A stretch of DNA of 64,000 bases from contig NZ_CP044205.1 in NCBI RefSeq assembly GCF_009498235.1, forward strand, positions 2,791,389 to 2,855,388, in the 5' to 3' direction. This DNA comes from Candidatus Methylospira mobilis. GTDB taxonomy: Bacteria > Pseudomonadota > Gammaproteobacteria > Methylococcales > Methylococcaceae. The position numbers and the translations under genes were made by a program. Below, one piece after another: positions 19,170 through 27,278 of the stretch (positions are counted from its first letter, which is position 1; each line of letters opens with the position of its first letter). Below the pieces are notes generated by a model. The model had not been told where the DNA came from. It ran no database searches and was given only the letters and a program-made list of their open reading frames with translations.

Positions 19170-20205
19170 TGCGCTCCTCTAGCCAGTTCAAAAGCAATAC
19201 ATAGGTTACCGCCAATAAAGTCGGCCCCAGGAATATCCCTAGCACGCCCCAAGCGACCAAGCCACCTATCACGCCTACAAGAATAATGGCCATTGGCGTG
19301 CCTGAGCCGCGGCTGATCAGATAGGGTTTCAAAAAATGATCGCAGAGGGTATTGATAGTCAACCCCCATACAATTAGAAATATCATCCAGCCATGATGCT
19401 CCTGGTATCCCAGCCAGATCGCGGCCGGAATCCAGATAATGCGCGTCCCGATTTGCACCATCGCGGCCAGAAAACCGGCAAAACCCAATAGCACGGGCGC
19501 CTGCATACCGGCCATGTAAAGCCCGATCGCCACGGTTATCGATTCGATCAAAGCCGTACCGATGACTCCCCAGGTCACACCACGTATATTAAGTTCGGCA
19601 ACCTTGAGCAGCTTGCAACCGCCCGGTTCATCCAGGCGGCGCGCGAAACGGTTAACCAGCCAGTGCAGATACTCCCCGTTGGCCAAAATAAAACCGCTCA
19701 ATAATACTGCCAGCAAAAACTCCAGTATGGCCAGCCCCAGGTGAGCGCTTTGTGACAACAGGAATTTCACGCCCTGTTCCAAATAAGGTTCTACCGCCTT
19801 GAAAACCTGAGCCAGGTTGTGGTTTAAAGCCTGCCAGGCGCTCGTGATATCACCGCCAAGCACCGGGGTTTGCGCTAACCATGCTGGCGGGGACGGTAAA
19901 CTCAAAGTGGAAAGGTTATGCGCAAATTGACTGATGCTCTCGGCATGCTCAGACAAAGAACGCCCGATCAACAACAACGGCACCACAAAAACAATCAATA
20001 ACAGCAGGGTAACCAGTATTGCCGCCAGATTAACGTTCCCGGCCACGCGCTGTTTCAAGCCGACAAAAAAAGGCCAGATGGAGACGGCGATGATGATGGC
20101 CCAGCCTAAAGCGCCGAGCAGTGGCGAGGTGATGCGCAGACAGGCCAGAATCAACGTACTGACAATCACCAGAGACAGAATACGCTCAAAAAATCTTTCT
20201 TTCAT
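19159..20205 (-). CDS. AI-2E/PerM-family transporter
   Basis: About 348 aa from MKERFFERIL (20205), which has AGGGTGACGC just upstream; the frame itself runs on to 20241. The protein has about eight membrane spans in the PerM/YdiK arrangement: LGWAIIIAVSIWPFFVGL, LVTLLLLIVFVVPLLLIGRS, a periplasmic amphipathic region and the C-terminal GVIGGLVAWGVLGIFLGPTL. Family members export small molecules such as AI-2, or ions; the substrate is not predictable. It sits 10 bp after the CcsA/YpjD-like gene. Confidence 0.88.
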   Translation of the reverse strand: MKERFFERILSLVIVSTLILACLRITSPLLGALGWAIIIAVSIWPFFVGLKQRVAGNVNLAAILVTLLLLIVFVVPLLLIGRSLSEHAESISQFAHNLSTLSLPSPPAWLAQTPVLGGDITSAWQALNHNLAQVFKAVEPYLEQGVKFLLSQSAHLGLAILEFLLAVLLSGFILANGEYLHWLVNRFARRLDEPGGCKLLKVAELNIRGVTWGVIGTALIESITVAIGLYMAGMQAPVLLGFAGFLAAMVQIGTRIIWIPAAIWLGYQEHHGWMIFLIVWGLTINTLCDHFLKPYLISRGSGTPMAIILVGVIGGLVAWGVLGIFLGPTLLAVTYVLLLNWLEERNAY

Positions 20206-20215
20206 TGCGTCACCC

Positions 20216-21025
20216 TTAGCTCCTGTGCAATATCCATTCAAGTACGATTTTGCTGCCGAAATACGCCAGCATCAAGGAAACGAATCCCGCCAGCGTCATC
20301 TGTATCGCGATCTTGCCGCGCCAACCATTGATGCCGCGTCCCGCCATCAATGTACCGAACACCAGCCAGGCCATGATCGACAGCACGGTTTTATGCGCCA
20401 AATGCTGGGCAAACAAATCGTCGATAAATATAAAACCGGTGATCAGAGCAACTGTCAGCAACAGGAAACCGACCCCCATAAGTTGAAACAGCAGCCTCTC
20501 CATGGTTTGCAGTGGAGGAAGCGAACGCGCGAAACGTCCTGCGCTATGATGGGTATGCAGTTGCCAGTCCTGATAGGCCACGAGTACGGCCTGAAGCGCC
20601 GCGATATTCAGAAAACTGTAAGCGAGCATGGAAGTCAGTATATGTACATTCATCTGCCATGCATGGGTTTTCAACGGATGCGCTGTTTCCGGCACCAGCA
20701 CGCGTATCAACAATATCAGCCCTGCCAACGGGAAAATAACCAGCCCAAGCTTATCGAGAGGACGAAACAGCGCCGCAAGCAACAAAACGACCACGATCAG
20801 CAAAGCCGCAAGCGAGGAAACGCTCATGAAACTGAAGTTGACCTGCCCTGCCCAATCGCACATGTCGCTCAGACTAAAGCCATGCAACGCCGCAGCCGGG
20901 TATGCAAACGCCAGCGTACCGGCTCGCTTTGATTGAGCGTACTCGAACCCCAGCGAACGAAACAGCACAAAGGTAGCGGTAAAATAAGCGCTGGCGGAAA
21001 CGATAGCGATTGCTGATAGATTCAT
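20216..21025 (-). CDS. CcsA/YpjD-like cytochrome c assembly membrane protein
   Basis: 269 aa from the ATG at 21025, preceded by CAGGAGAAAA. It has eight or so membrane spans. The cytochrome-c-assembly core is visible: HAWQMNVHILTSMLAYSFLN, then FAQHLAHKTVLSIMAWLVFG, with the conserved His residues that bind or present haem in CcmC/CcsA relatives. YpjD-type proteins are usually next to ffh; here it is next to a PerM transporter. A role in haem handling or cytochrome maturation is family-based inference. Confidence 0.85.
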   Translation of the reverse strand: MNLSAIAIVSASAYFTATFVLFRSLGFEYAQSKRAGTLAFAYPAAALHGFSLSDMCDWAGQVNFSFMSVSSLAALLIVVVLLLAALFRPLDKLGLVIFPLAGLILLIRVLVPETAHPLKTHAWQMNVHILTSMLAYSFLNIAALQAVLVAYQDWQLHTHHSAGRFARSLPPLQTMERLLFQLMGVGFLLLTVALITGFIFIDDLFAQHLAHKTVLSIMAWLVFGTLMAGRGINGWRGKIAIQMTLAGFVSLMLAYFGSKIVLEWILHRS

Positions 21026-21148
21026 CGTGAGTTTTCTCCTGCCGCCTAGTCTGGCACAACTTGCCGGCAAGTTGAAGGCTGCATCATGGCAAAGCCACGC
21101 ATGCGAAGCTGTCGCGGCATGACTTGGTCACGAAGAAACTACCGTTTC

Positions 21149-21574
21149 CTATCGCATTGTAACCGGAAATATCACTTTGGAAACGCCACTGCCGCAATGC
21201 AGATTAATCGTTATATTATCACCAACACGAAAGCGTCTGACCGGTTGCATCAACATCAGATGGAGGGCGCCCGGCGCAAACACCAATTCGCCAAAAGCGG
21301 GGATCGACAACTGTTTTTCCTGCTGCATGCGCATGACGTTGTCCACCGTCAGCATCGAATGGAATTCCACGGCTGCAAACTCGGGACTGTCGGACGCGGC
21401 CAGCGTCAATGGCGTACTCGCCGTATTCTGCAGCGTCGCATATCCCGCCATCACCTCCGCCCCCGGCGGAGCCTCAAAAATCCTGGCATCCTTGATCGAC
21501 AAGCCGTCGCAGCTCCAACAAACAGGGACGGAGAGCGCGAACAGTAAAACTGCGGCAAGCAGACAACGATTCAC
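21149..21574 (-). CDS. PCu(A)C copper chaperone
   Basis: A 141-aa exported protein with an N-terminal signal peptide (LLAAVLLFALSVPVCWS). The copper motif H(M)x10Mx21HxM is present: EFHSMLTVDNVMRM, then ALHLMLM. It passes Cu(I) to the CuA or CuB site of terminal oxidases in the periplasm. Its ATG overlaps the stop of the SCO gene (ATGA), so the two are made together. Confidence 0.93.
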   Translation of the reverse strand: MNRCLLAAVLLFALSVPVCWSCDGLSIKDARIFEAPPGAEVMAGYATLQNTASTPLTLAASDSPEFAAVEFHSMLTVDNVMRMQQEKQLSIPAFGELVFAPGALHLMLMQPVRRFRVGDNITINLHCGSGVSKVIFPVTMR

Positions 21575-22233
21575 GGCACACGACTCATTAAAACGGCTTT
21601 GAGATCGGCAGCCAAGGTTTCGGGAACGAACGGCGAACGCAGAAAACCGGCGTGACGTCCCTTGGGATCAATCAGTATCAACTCGGCCGAATGCCCAACC
21701 TCATAACCGCCACTGCTTTCATTCGGTGCTTTCATATGTACAATGAACAAATTGGCTGCGAAGGCGTTGATCTGCTGTTCGCTGCCGGTAGCGGCTCGAA
21801 ACGAGGGATCGAAATAATGCACATAATCGGCGAGGCGGTCCGGCGTGTCGCGCTCAGGATCGACGGACAGAAACAATATCGTTAGCTTTTCCGCGTCTGC
21901 GCCCAGTTTTGCTTTCGCGGCCTTGAGTTGCGCCAGCGCCGTAGGGCAAACGTCGGGGCAATGGGTATAGCCGGCAAACAGCGCGGTCCAATGCCCTGTC
22001 AAGTCCTTGCGGGTGAACTCTGCTCCGTTCTCGAATTTCAGATTGAAGTCGGCAATGGGTCGGGCTGTCGGAAAGAACGTACCCGCACTCAGTGCAGGCA
22101 GACCGGAAAACGAAAATTTAGAGATCGCAATCCCGACCAGCGCCGCAGCGAACAGGCCTATCGCGAGAACAACGGAAGTTTTGAGCCGGACAAAGTTTCG
22201 CGTCCACGCAGGTTTGTGCTCCAATGATGCCAT
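21571..22233 (-). CDS. SCO1/SenC-family copper-binding thioredoxin-fold protein
   Basis: 220 aa. An N-terminal membrane anchor (VVLAIGLFAAALVGIAI) precedes a periplasmic thioredoxin-like domain. The CxxxC copper site is in THCPDVCP, and the distal His is in YEVGHSAELILID. SCO proteins deliver copper to, or reduce, the CuA site of cytochrome c oxidase. It is followed with a 4-bp overlap by the PCu(A)C gene, the usual partnership. Confidence 0.95.
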   Translation of the reverse strand: MASLEHKPAWTRNFVRLKTSVVLAIGLFAAALVGIAISKFSFSGLPALSAGTFFPTARPIADFNLKFENGAEFTRKDLTGHWTALFAGYTHCPDVCPTALAQLKAAKAKLGADAEKLTILFLSVDPERDTPDRLADYVHYFDPSFRAATGSEQQINAFAANLFIVHMKAPNESSGGYEVGHSAELILIDPKGRHAGFLRSPFVPETLAADLKAVLMSRVP

Positions 22234-22235
22234 AC

Positions 22236-22556
22236 CTATGCCTCGGAGAAAAACTTAAGCCCTATGATGGATATAATCAGCATCGTCAGAAAAAAAACAC
22301 GCGCAGGATTAGTCGGATCGCCGAAAAACAGGATACCGATCAAAGCTGTGCCAAACGCGCCTATGCCTGTCCAAACCGCGTACGCCGTTCCCAACGGAAT
22401 ATTTTTCGTTGCCAGCATCAACAGCCAGAAGCTTAACGCGGCAAACACGCCGAACAATAGTGACGGCCATAGCTTGCTGAACCCGTCCGACAGTTTAAGC
22501 GAAGTCGTGAATCCTACCTCGAATAAACCGGCTAGCGATAAATAAATCCACCCCAT
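22236..22556 (-). CDS. SMR-family exporter, Gdx/SugE type
   Basis: A 106-aa four-helix transporter. The essential Glu is in LAGLFEVGFTTS (about residue 13). GTAYAVWTGIGAFGT is typical of the guanidinium-exporter (Gdx, formerly SugE) branch. It works as a dimer exchanging protons for small cations. A second, similar gene (23210) lies upstream on the same strand, so the pair may form a heterodimer. The stop is 2 bp before the SCO start. Confidence 0.93.
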   Translation of the reverse strand: MGWIYLSLAGLFEVGFTTSLKLSDGFSKLWPSLLFGVFAALSFWLLMLATKNIPLGTAYAVWTGIGAFGTALIGILFFGDPTNPARVFFLTMLIISIIGLKFFSEA

Positions 22557-22676
22557 ATTTCACACTCTATAAGTATAGCTATTCAACAGGCACGCATCAT
22601 ATCAAACCGTATGCTCTCCGTGTGAACGCGCTATCGTTACCGGCGCCTGGGCAGAAATCCCGATAAGTGTGTCCGC

Positions 22677-23042
22677 CTAACCAGCGTGGAAATATCCTCT
22701 TGTGCTGCAGCAACTCCCTTCAGAGCTGGGAAGCGAGCTAAAGTAACCTTCCACGTCAGTTAGTCTTGAGCACTTACAAGCGCGTTTATCCGAAAACCGC
22801 AATGTTGCAGCATTCAGCGCCAGTACGGGAACCTGATCGCGATCATCTTCTTCCAAATAATTCAGTTTAACCGGCTCATTCAGCACATCGCGTCCGATAG
22901 CCTGCATATGGACCTTGACAATGACCTCATCCGGTAAATGGATATCAGGATAACGGAATGACTTTGCGGCTTGCGCGCGTTCCGCTCCCGTTCCGGGAAA
23001 CGACAAAATATGGGGGCGCTGCATATAGTATCCCGGAAGCAT
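22677..23042 (-). CDS. Possible small protein between the two SMR genes
   Basis: A 121-aa frame starting MLPGYYMQRPHILSFPG with GGAGA five bases before the ATG. I do not recognise it. It has no membrane span and contains an acidic stretch (NYLEEDDRDQ) and several Cys near the C-terminus. It could be a real hypothetical gene or a decayed one; the region is otherwise empty for 650 bp. Confidence 0.35.
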   Translation of the reverse strand: MLPGYYMQRPHILSFPGTGAERAQAAKSFRYPDIHLPDEVIVKVHMQAIGRDVLNEPVKLNYLEEDDRDQVPVLALNAATLRFSDKRACKCSRLTDVEGYFSSLPSSEGSCCSTRGYFHAG

Positions 23043-23209
23043 AGGTCTCCGCAGCGTTTTTATCGAGTAAAATATCTCTAAAATAGCGATGTCTAACGCG
23101 CAGCTGCAATTTGTCCACTGTGAAATACCGGTTTTCCTGCCCGTATGGCGACGATTTCCACTCACTGGCATCTTAAAGGATGAAAAAACGTTGAATTTTC
23201 GAAGCTTTA

Positions 23210-23536
23210 TCAAGCCACGGCCTCCGAAACAAACTTCAGTCCGATAATGGAGACAATAAGCGTTATCAGAAAAAATAAACGGCTGGCGTCGACCGCATCC
23301 CCGAAAAACAGAATGCCGACGGTTACCGTGCCAAACGCGCCAATACCCGTCCACACTGCATACGCGGTTCCCAGCGGGATCGATTTCATTGCAAGATTTA
23401 AAAACCCCAGACTCAACAGCGAAAAAACAATAAAAATCACCGAAGGCCAAAACTTTGTGAAACCGTCCGACAACTTGAGCATAGAGGTGACGCAAACCTC
23501 AAACACGCCGGCCATCGTCAAATACAACCACCCCAT
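23210..23536 (-). CDS. SMR-family exporter, second paralogue
   Basis: 108 aa, closely similar to the SMR protein at 22236: the same four helices, Glu in MAGVFEVCVTSMLKL, and GTAYAVWTGIGAFGT. Sites such as FSLLSLGFLNLAMKS differ from the first copy, and one Cys follows the key Glu. Paired SMR genes (e.g. EbrAB, YkkCD) can act as obligate heterodimers. No guanidine riboswitch was seen upstream. Confidence 0.93.
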   Translation of the reverse strand: MGWLYLTMAGVFEVCVTSMLKLSDGFTKFWPSVIFIVFSLLSLGFLNLAMKSIPLGTAYAVWTGIGAFGTVTVGILFFGDAVDASRLFFLITLIVSIIGLKFVSEAVA

Positions 23537-23703
23537 CCTTTACCCCTTGATAGAATCGATAAAATAGTTAATCCTTTACTATAAAAGATCGGACAGCGCC
23601 AAACAGCGAGCTATCGGCCGACGTAAGCCGGGGGCAGGGATATAACCCCGGTTTAATGTACATGATGACTCAGCTGTTTGCTACGGCTGTTCGACAAAGC
23701 GGG

Positions 23704-24570
23704 CTATGTTAATTCGCGCTTGCCGGTTCCAAATAAAGAACCCAGCTTCAGCACCGCCAACAATGCGCCTGCAACCCTGGGCAAAAACAACGGACGCAAT
23801 AGCTTTTTGTCATAAGTCGCCAGCCGCCTCGCGTTTTCGGCAAGGCACGATTCCAATACATGTCGCAAGCGGGTCTCGCCCAGAATTTCTCCGGCTTGAG
23901 TCGCGGAAAACTGAACGCCATTGCTTTCGTTGCGCGCATTCCTGAGCGCCACGTTAACCAGCGAAGAAATCGCCCGTCCGTAATACCACAGGGAAGTCAG
24001 CGCCCGCAACGGCGCAGCGCGCCGCCCATGCCGGGCCTCGCGGTAAGCCATCCAGTTAATGATGAACAGGACATGCCTGACTTCCTCTTCCATCAGTATA
24101 TCGAGTATATCCAGCAACGGCTCAGGCAAAAACTCGGTTTCACGGGCGATTTTGAAAAAACCGAAACCGATAAAGGAATCGACGCATTCGCCAAAGCCGA
24201 AATCGATAAACGTGGTTTCGATATCCGCCGGCAGCGGTTCCAGACTCTGATCGGCTATAGTGATTCCGTAATGCGCGATCAGATAGCGAATCAGATGTTC
24301 ATGGCGCTTTTCCTCTTTCCCCATCAAATCGAGCGCCTTGCGTATCAGCGGATTTTCGACCGTCGCCGAAAACGCATCGATAATGGTAATGGCGCGCATT
24401 TCCGTATATAAAATCTCCTGCCAGAAAGGAACGCCGCGCATCCGCTCCAGCTCGGCATCGGTCAACTCCGGCCAGGGCAAGCGTTCCGGCTCGAATGCCT
24501 TGTATGTATTTATATAGTTGGAACAAAACAATACCATATGGGTATCTGACCCGGCTTGCACATTACTCAT
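23704..24570 (-). CDS. Ferritin-like diiron protein
   Basis: A 288-aa soluble helical protein. Carboxylate/His motifs consistent with a four-helix-bundle diiron site are spread through it: ILYTEMRAITIIDAF, GKEEKRHEHLI, FGFGECVDSFIGF and MEEEVRHVLFIINW (two ExxH-type pairs). The exact family is not identified; rubrerythrin-like and AurF-like oxygenases share this layout. It is the last gene of the minus-strand operon starting at 28634, 11 bp after the other diiron gene. An oxygen- or peroxide-dependent activity fed by the cytochromes upstream is inference. Confidence 0.75.
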   Translation of the reverse strand: MSNVQAGSDTHMVLFCSNYINTYKAFEPERLPWPELTDAELERMRGVPFWQEILYTEMRAITIIDAFSATVENPLIRKALDLMGKEEKRHEHLIRYLIAHYGITIADQSLEPLPADIETTFIDFGFGECVDSFIGFGFFKIARETEFLPEPLLDILDILMEEEVRHVLFIINWMAYREARHGRRAAPLRALTSLWYYGRAISSLVNVALRNARNESNGVQFSATQAGEILGETRLRHVLESCLAENARRLATYDKKLLRPLFLPRVAGALLAVLKLGSLFGTGKRELT

Positions 24571-24581
24571 CTTTTCTTTCC

Positions 24582-25373
24582 CTATTCGAGTACGGTCTGG
24601 GCCGCCGCCGTGTCATTACCCATGGCGTTAATCCGCTCAGGCTGATGCAAAGTCGCCAGGCGGCGCCAGCCGATGGTTTTTTCGTAGTGGTAAATAAACA
24701 TCACGCCCAGCCTCAACAGCCATTGTTTGGTTTTGCTCCAGCCAAGCAGCCTGGCCATGCGCGTCACAAACACCAGACTGACGTCGCGGTAAACCTGAAT
24801 TTCGGTATCCGCGTAAATGCGCAGCATCTGCGCGATATTTTCCCGCTGCGCGACGCCGCTATCGGAAAGCTTCAACAATTCCTCGTGGGTATAGGAAAGA
24901 TGATTGATTTCGTCATCGGCGATAATGCGCAGCGTAGACGCCAGCTCATTGTCGTCCGCGAAAACTGCCAGCAGGCGATTGACTTCATCCGACGCGCGCT
25001 CTTCGGTGATCTTGCTATGAACGAGATACTGAAGAAACTCATCCGGCGTAAGCGCATGGTTTTGACGCAGACGCGTATGAGACAATCCCATGCCTTTGCG
25101 CTCCAGCAGCATGCAATAATCGGCATCGGTCGGCACCAGTACGCTATCCAGACCGGCCTTGCGCAACAGTTTCGAGAACATCAAACCATGTTTGGTTTCG
25201 TCCGCGCCGTGACGCAACACCTTGCGCGCCAGCTCCTGATCCTCGGTCAACGCGGCAATGCGTTCGTTCTCCCATCCGCCCTGGGTTTCTCCCTTGGCGG
25301 CGATGCTCAGCAGCAGCCTGAACGCCGCTTCATTAGCGCGGATCTCCTTGAAGATGCTTTTTGTCGATAGCAT
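24582..25373 (-). CDS. Second ferritin-like diiron protein
   Basis: 263 aa from the ATG at 25373, preceded by GGAGAGG. This is a helical protein with diiron-type motifs: RANEAAFRLLLSI, GADETKHGLMFSKLL, KITEERASDEV and ADDEINHLSYTHEE. A C-terminal hydrophobic part (LRLGVMFIYHYEKTIGW) may associate with the membrane. It differs from its neighbour at 23704, so the pair is not a recent duplication. It follows the dihaem cytochrome gene after 10 bp. Family and substrate are unknown. Confidence 0.75.
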   Translation of the reverse strand: MLSTKSIFKEIRANEAAFRLLLSIAAKGETQGGWENERIAALTEDQELARKVLRHGADETKHGLMFSKLLRKAGLDSVLVPTDADYCMLLERKGMGLSHTRLRQNHALTPDEFLQYLVHSKITEERASDEVNRLLAVFADDNELASTLRIIADDEINHLSYTHEELLKLSDSGVAQRENIAQMLRIYADTEIQVYRDVSLVFVTRMARLLGWSKTKQWLLRLGVMFIYHYEKTIGWRRLATLHQPERINAMGNDTAAAQTVLE

Positions 25374-25383
25374 ACTGCCTCTC

Positions 25384-26049
25384 CTACTTACCGTAATAAT
25401 CCGCCAGCGCGGAAATTTCCTGTTCATTGAGTTTGCGCGCGATTTGCGCCATGCCGGCGTTGATATCGTTGTTGCGCTCGCCCGATTTAAAGCGGTTCAG
25501 CACCGAAACCAGATAGGCGCGATGCTGACCCGCCAGCGTCGGCTGCAAATCCCAGCCCTGGCCGTTGGCGCCATGGCATGCCTCGCACGGCGGTATCAAG
25601 CGGCTGCGGTCACCCTTAAGCACCGCGGGTTCGCGTCCGGTATGCCTGATAAGCATCGGGCGCGTTTGCCGGCTCAGCCATTCAGCTAAATCCGATATCT
25701 GCTGTTCGTTCAGATTGGCGGTAACAGCCGCCATCATCCCGGCGCCCTGCCCTTGCATGCGTCCCGCGCGATAGTCCAGCAGCATCTTGTAAAGATAAGG
25801 CGATCGCTGTCCCGCCAGTATCGGCCATTCCGGATTTGCCGAAATCCCCGCTTCTCCATGACAACCGGCACATCCGGTCGCGGCGAAAAGCGCCGCCCCG
25901 ACTTGAGCGTCGCCCTGGGGCCTGACGTTCAGAACCTCCCGCAACGCGTTCATGGACAGCGCATCCGCCCGCGCCGACCCGGCATCGAACGCAGACAGCA
26001 GGAAGAACGCCGCAGCCGCCATGGTCCATAAACCATGTTGAGGCATCAT
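25384..26049 (-). CDS. Dihaem c-type cytochrome (c4-like)
   Basis: 221 aa from the ATG at 26049, which overlaps the stop of the upstream gene (ATGA). The signal peptide is MAAAAFFLLSAFDAGSARA. Two haem-binding sites, CAGCH and CEACH, sit about 100 residues apart in two similar domains, each with a likely axial Met. This is the arrangement of periplasmic cytochrome c4. It would carry electrons to or from the bd-like membrane subunits encoded just upstream. Confidence 0.92.
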   Translation of the reverse strand: MMPQHGLWTMAAAAFFLLSAFDAGSARADALSMNALREVLNVRPQGDAQVGAALFAATGCAGCHGEAGISANPEWPILAGQRSPYLYKMLLDYRAGRMQGQGAGMMAAVTANLNEQQISDLAEWLSRQTRPMLIRHTGREPAVLKGDRSRLIPPCEACHGANGQGWDLQPTLAGQHRAYLVSVLNRFKSGERNNDINAGMAQIARKLNEQEISALADYYGK

Positions 26050-27266
26050 CTCCCCTCTCCCTGTAACAACACCATGAATCCGAACAGGAAGTACTGGGCA
26101 ATCCAGACGCCCAACGCAACCAGACTGATACTGCCCAATCGCGTCACCAGCGGCGAGGCGGTATAGATACCGATGGTTCTGCCGCTTTCCCACGAAATGA
26201 CGATGGAATAAGCGACCGCCGGCAATCCCAGAAAGATAAAGGTTCCGAAAAACAACAGCGTACTATAGGCGTCGAAATGAACCGGGTAATCGAAAAGATT
26301 GTAGCCGTGTACGCCGTGCAAAATGCCGATGCGCAAGGCTTCACGGCCCATCGCGATGCACAGCACGGCGACCGCCGCGACCGCCGCGATGTAATAATCG
26401 CTGCGCCCGCAACTATTCAGCAGCGGACAAAGCGCCAGCACCAGTGTCGCCCCCAGCATCAGCAGCGCCCAGATCGAACCAGTGAAAGACGCTGCGCTGT
26501 CCGGCAGCGTGGACAGCCACAACACGTAAAACAGCAGAGACGCCAAACCGCCCGCGCTCATCAACCGCGTACCCAGACGCCCTACCCAGTAGGAAAACGT
26601 GGCGTTGGGTCCATGCAACCCCAGATACTGGCGATAAGCTATCAGCCAGGCTCCAATGACCGGCACCGATAACGAGATGAAATAGATAAAGCGCCAAAGG
26701 TTGAATTCATGCAGCGTCGAACCGGTAGAATCGATATGCCCGCCCGGCGCGTACCAGCCCATCCACAGTTCCGGCCGCAACATCTGACTGACCAGCACAT
26801 GCATGATGAAACCGACGAGCAGCAGCAGTACCAGCGAAGCCACCAGCGACCACCGGCCGGATTGCTGATCATCCGCATTATCCTTGCTTGCAAAATAGCG
26901 GTGATACATCGCCCAATAGGCCGCCAGCAGGATAAAGATAAACGCAATGACCCAACGCGCCGACAACACATTGGACACATACCAGAACGGATCGTAAATC
27001 ACCTGCACAAACAACAGTGGCGCCACGCCCAGCACTATGGCGATGGATACCGCCACTTTCGCCGTGTTCAGCATGATGTTGCCTAATTTGCGCATGAAGC
27101 CGTCATTGACAAAGACGCCGATCACGCTTAGTGCGGTGCTGCCCAGCATCACCTGAACCGCCAGAATGTGCAGCGTCCAGGTAACAACCAGCAATATCAG
27201 AAAAATGACGGGGTGGCTTGGCAGCCCGGAAGGACTACGCAATGCATTCAGGGTTTCAATATCCAT
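26046..27266 (-). CDS. Cytochrome bd subunit I-like membrane protein (CydA-prime type)
   Basis: 406 aa from MDIETLNALR (27266, GGAG six bases upstream); the frame itself begins 12 bp earlier. About nine or ten membrane helices. The first spans resemble CydA (TLHILAVQVMLGSTALSVIG with a His), but the quinol-loop GRQPW signature is absent and there is no CydB partner. It lies directly after a second CydA-like gene, as in bd-family oxidoreductases built from two subunit-I homologues. Function in electron transfer is inferred. Confidence 0.7.
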   Translation of the reverse strand: MDIETLNALRSPSGLPSHPVIFLILLVVTWTLHILAVQVMLGSTALSVIGVFVNDGFMRKLGNIMLNTAKVAVSIAIVLGVAPLLFVQVIYDPFWYVSNVLSARWVIAFIFILLAAYWAMYHRYFASKDNADDQQSGRWSLVASLVLLLLVGFIMHVLVSQMLRPELWMGWYAPGGHIDSTGSTLHEFNLWRFIYFISLSVPVIGAWLIAYRQYLGLHGPNATFSYWVGRLGTRLMSAGGLASLLFYVLWLSTLPDSAASFTGSIWALLMLGATLVLALCPLLNSCGRSDYYIAAVAAVAVLCIAMGREALRIGILHGVHGYNLFDYPVHFDAYSTLLFFGTFIFLGLPAVAYSIVISWESGRTIGIYTASPLVTRLGSISLVALGVWIAQYFLFGFMVLLQGEGR

Positions 27267-27278
27267 ACAAGACTCCAA

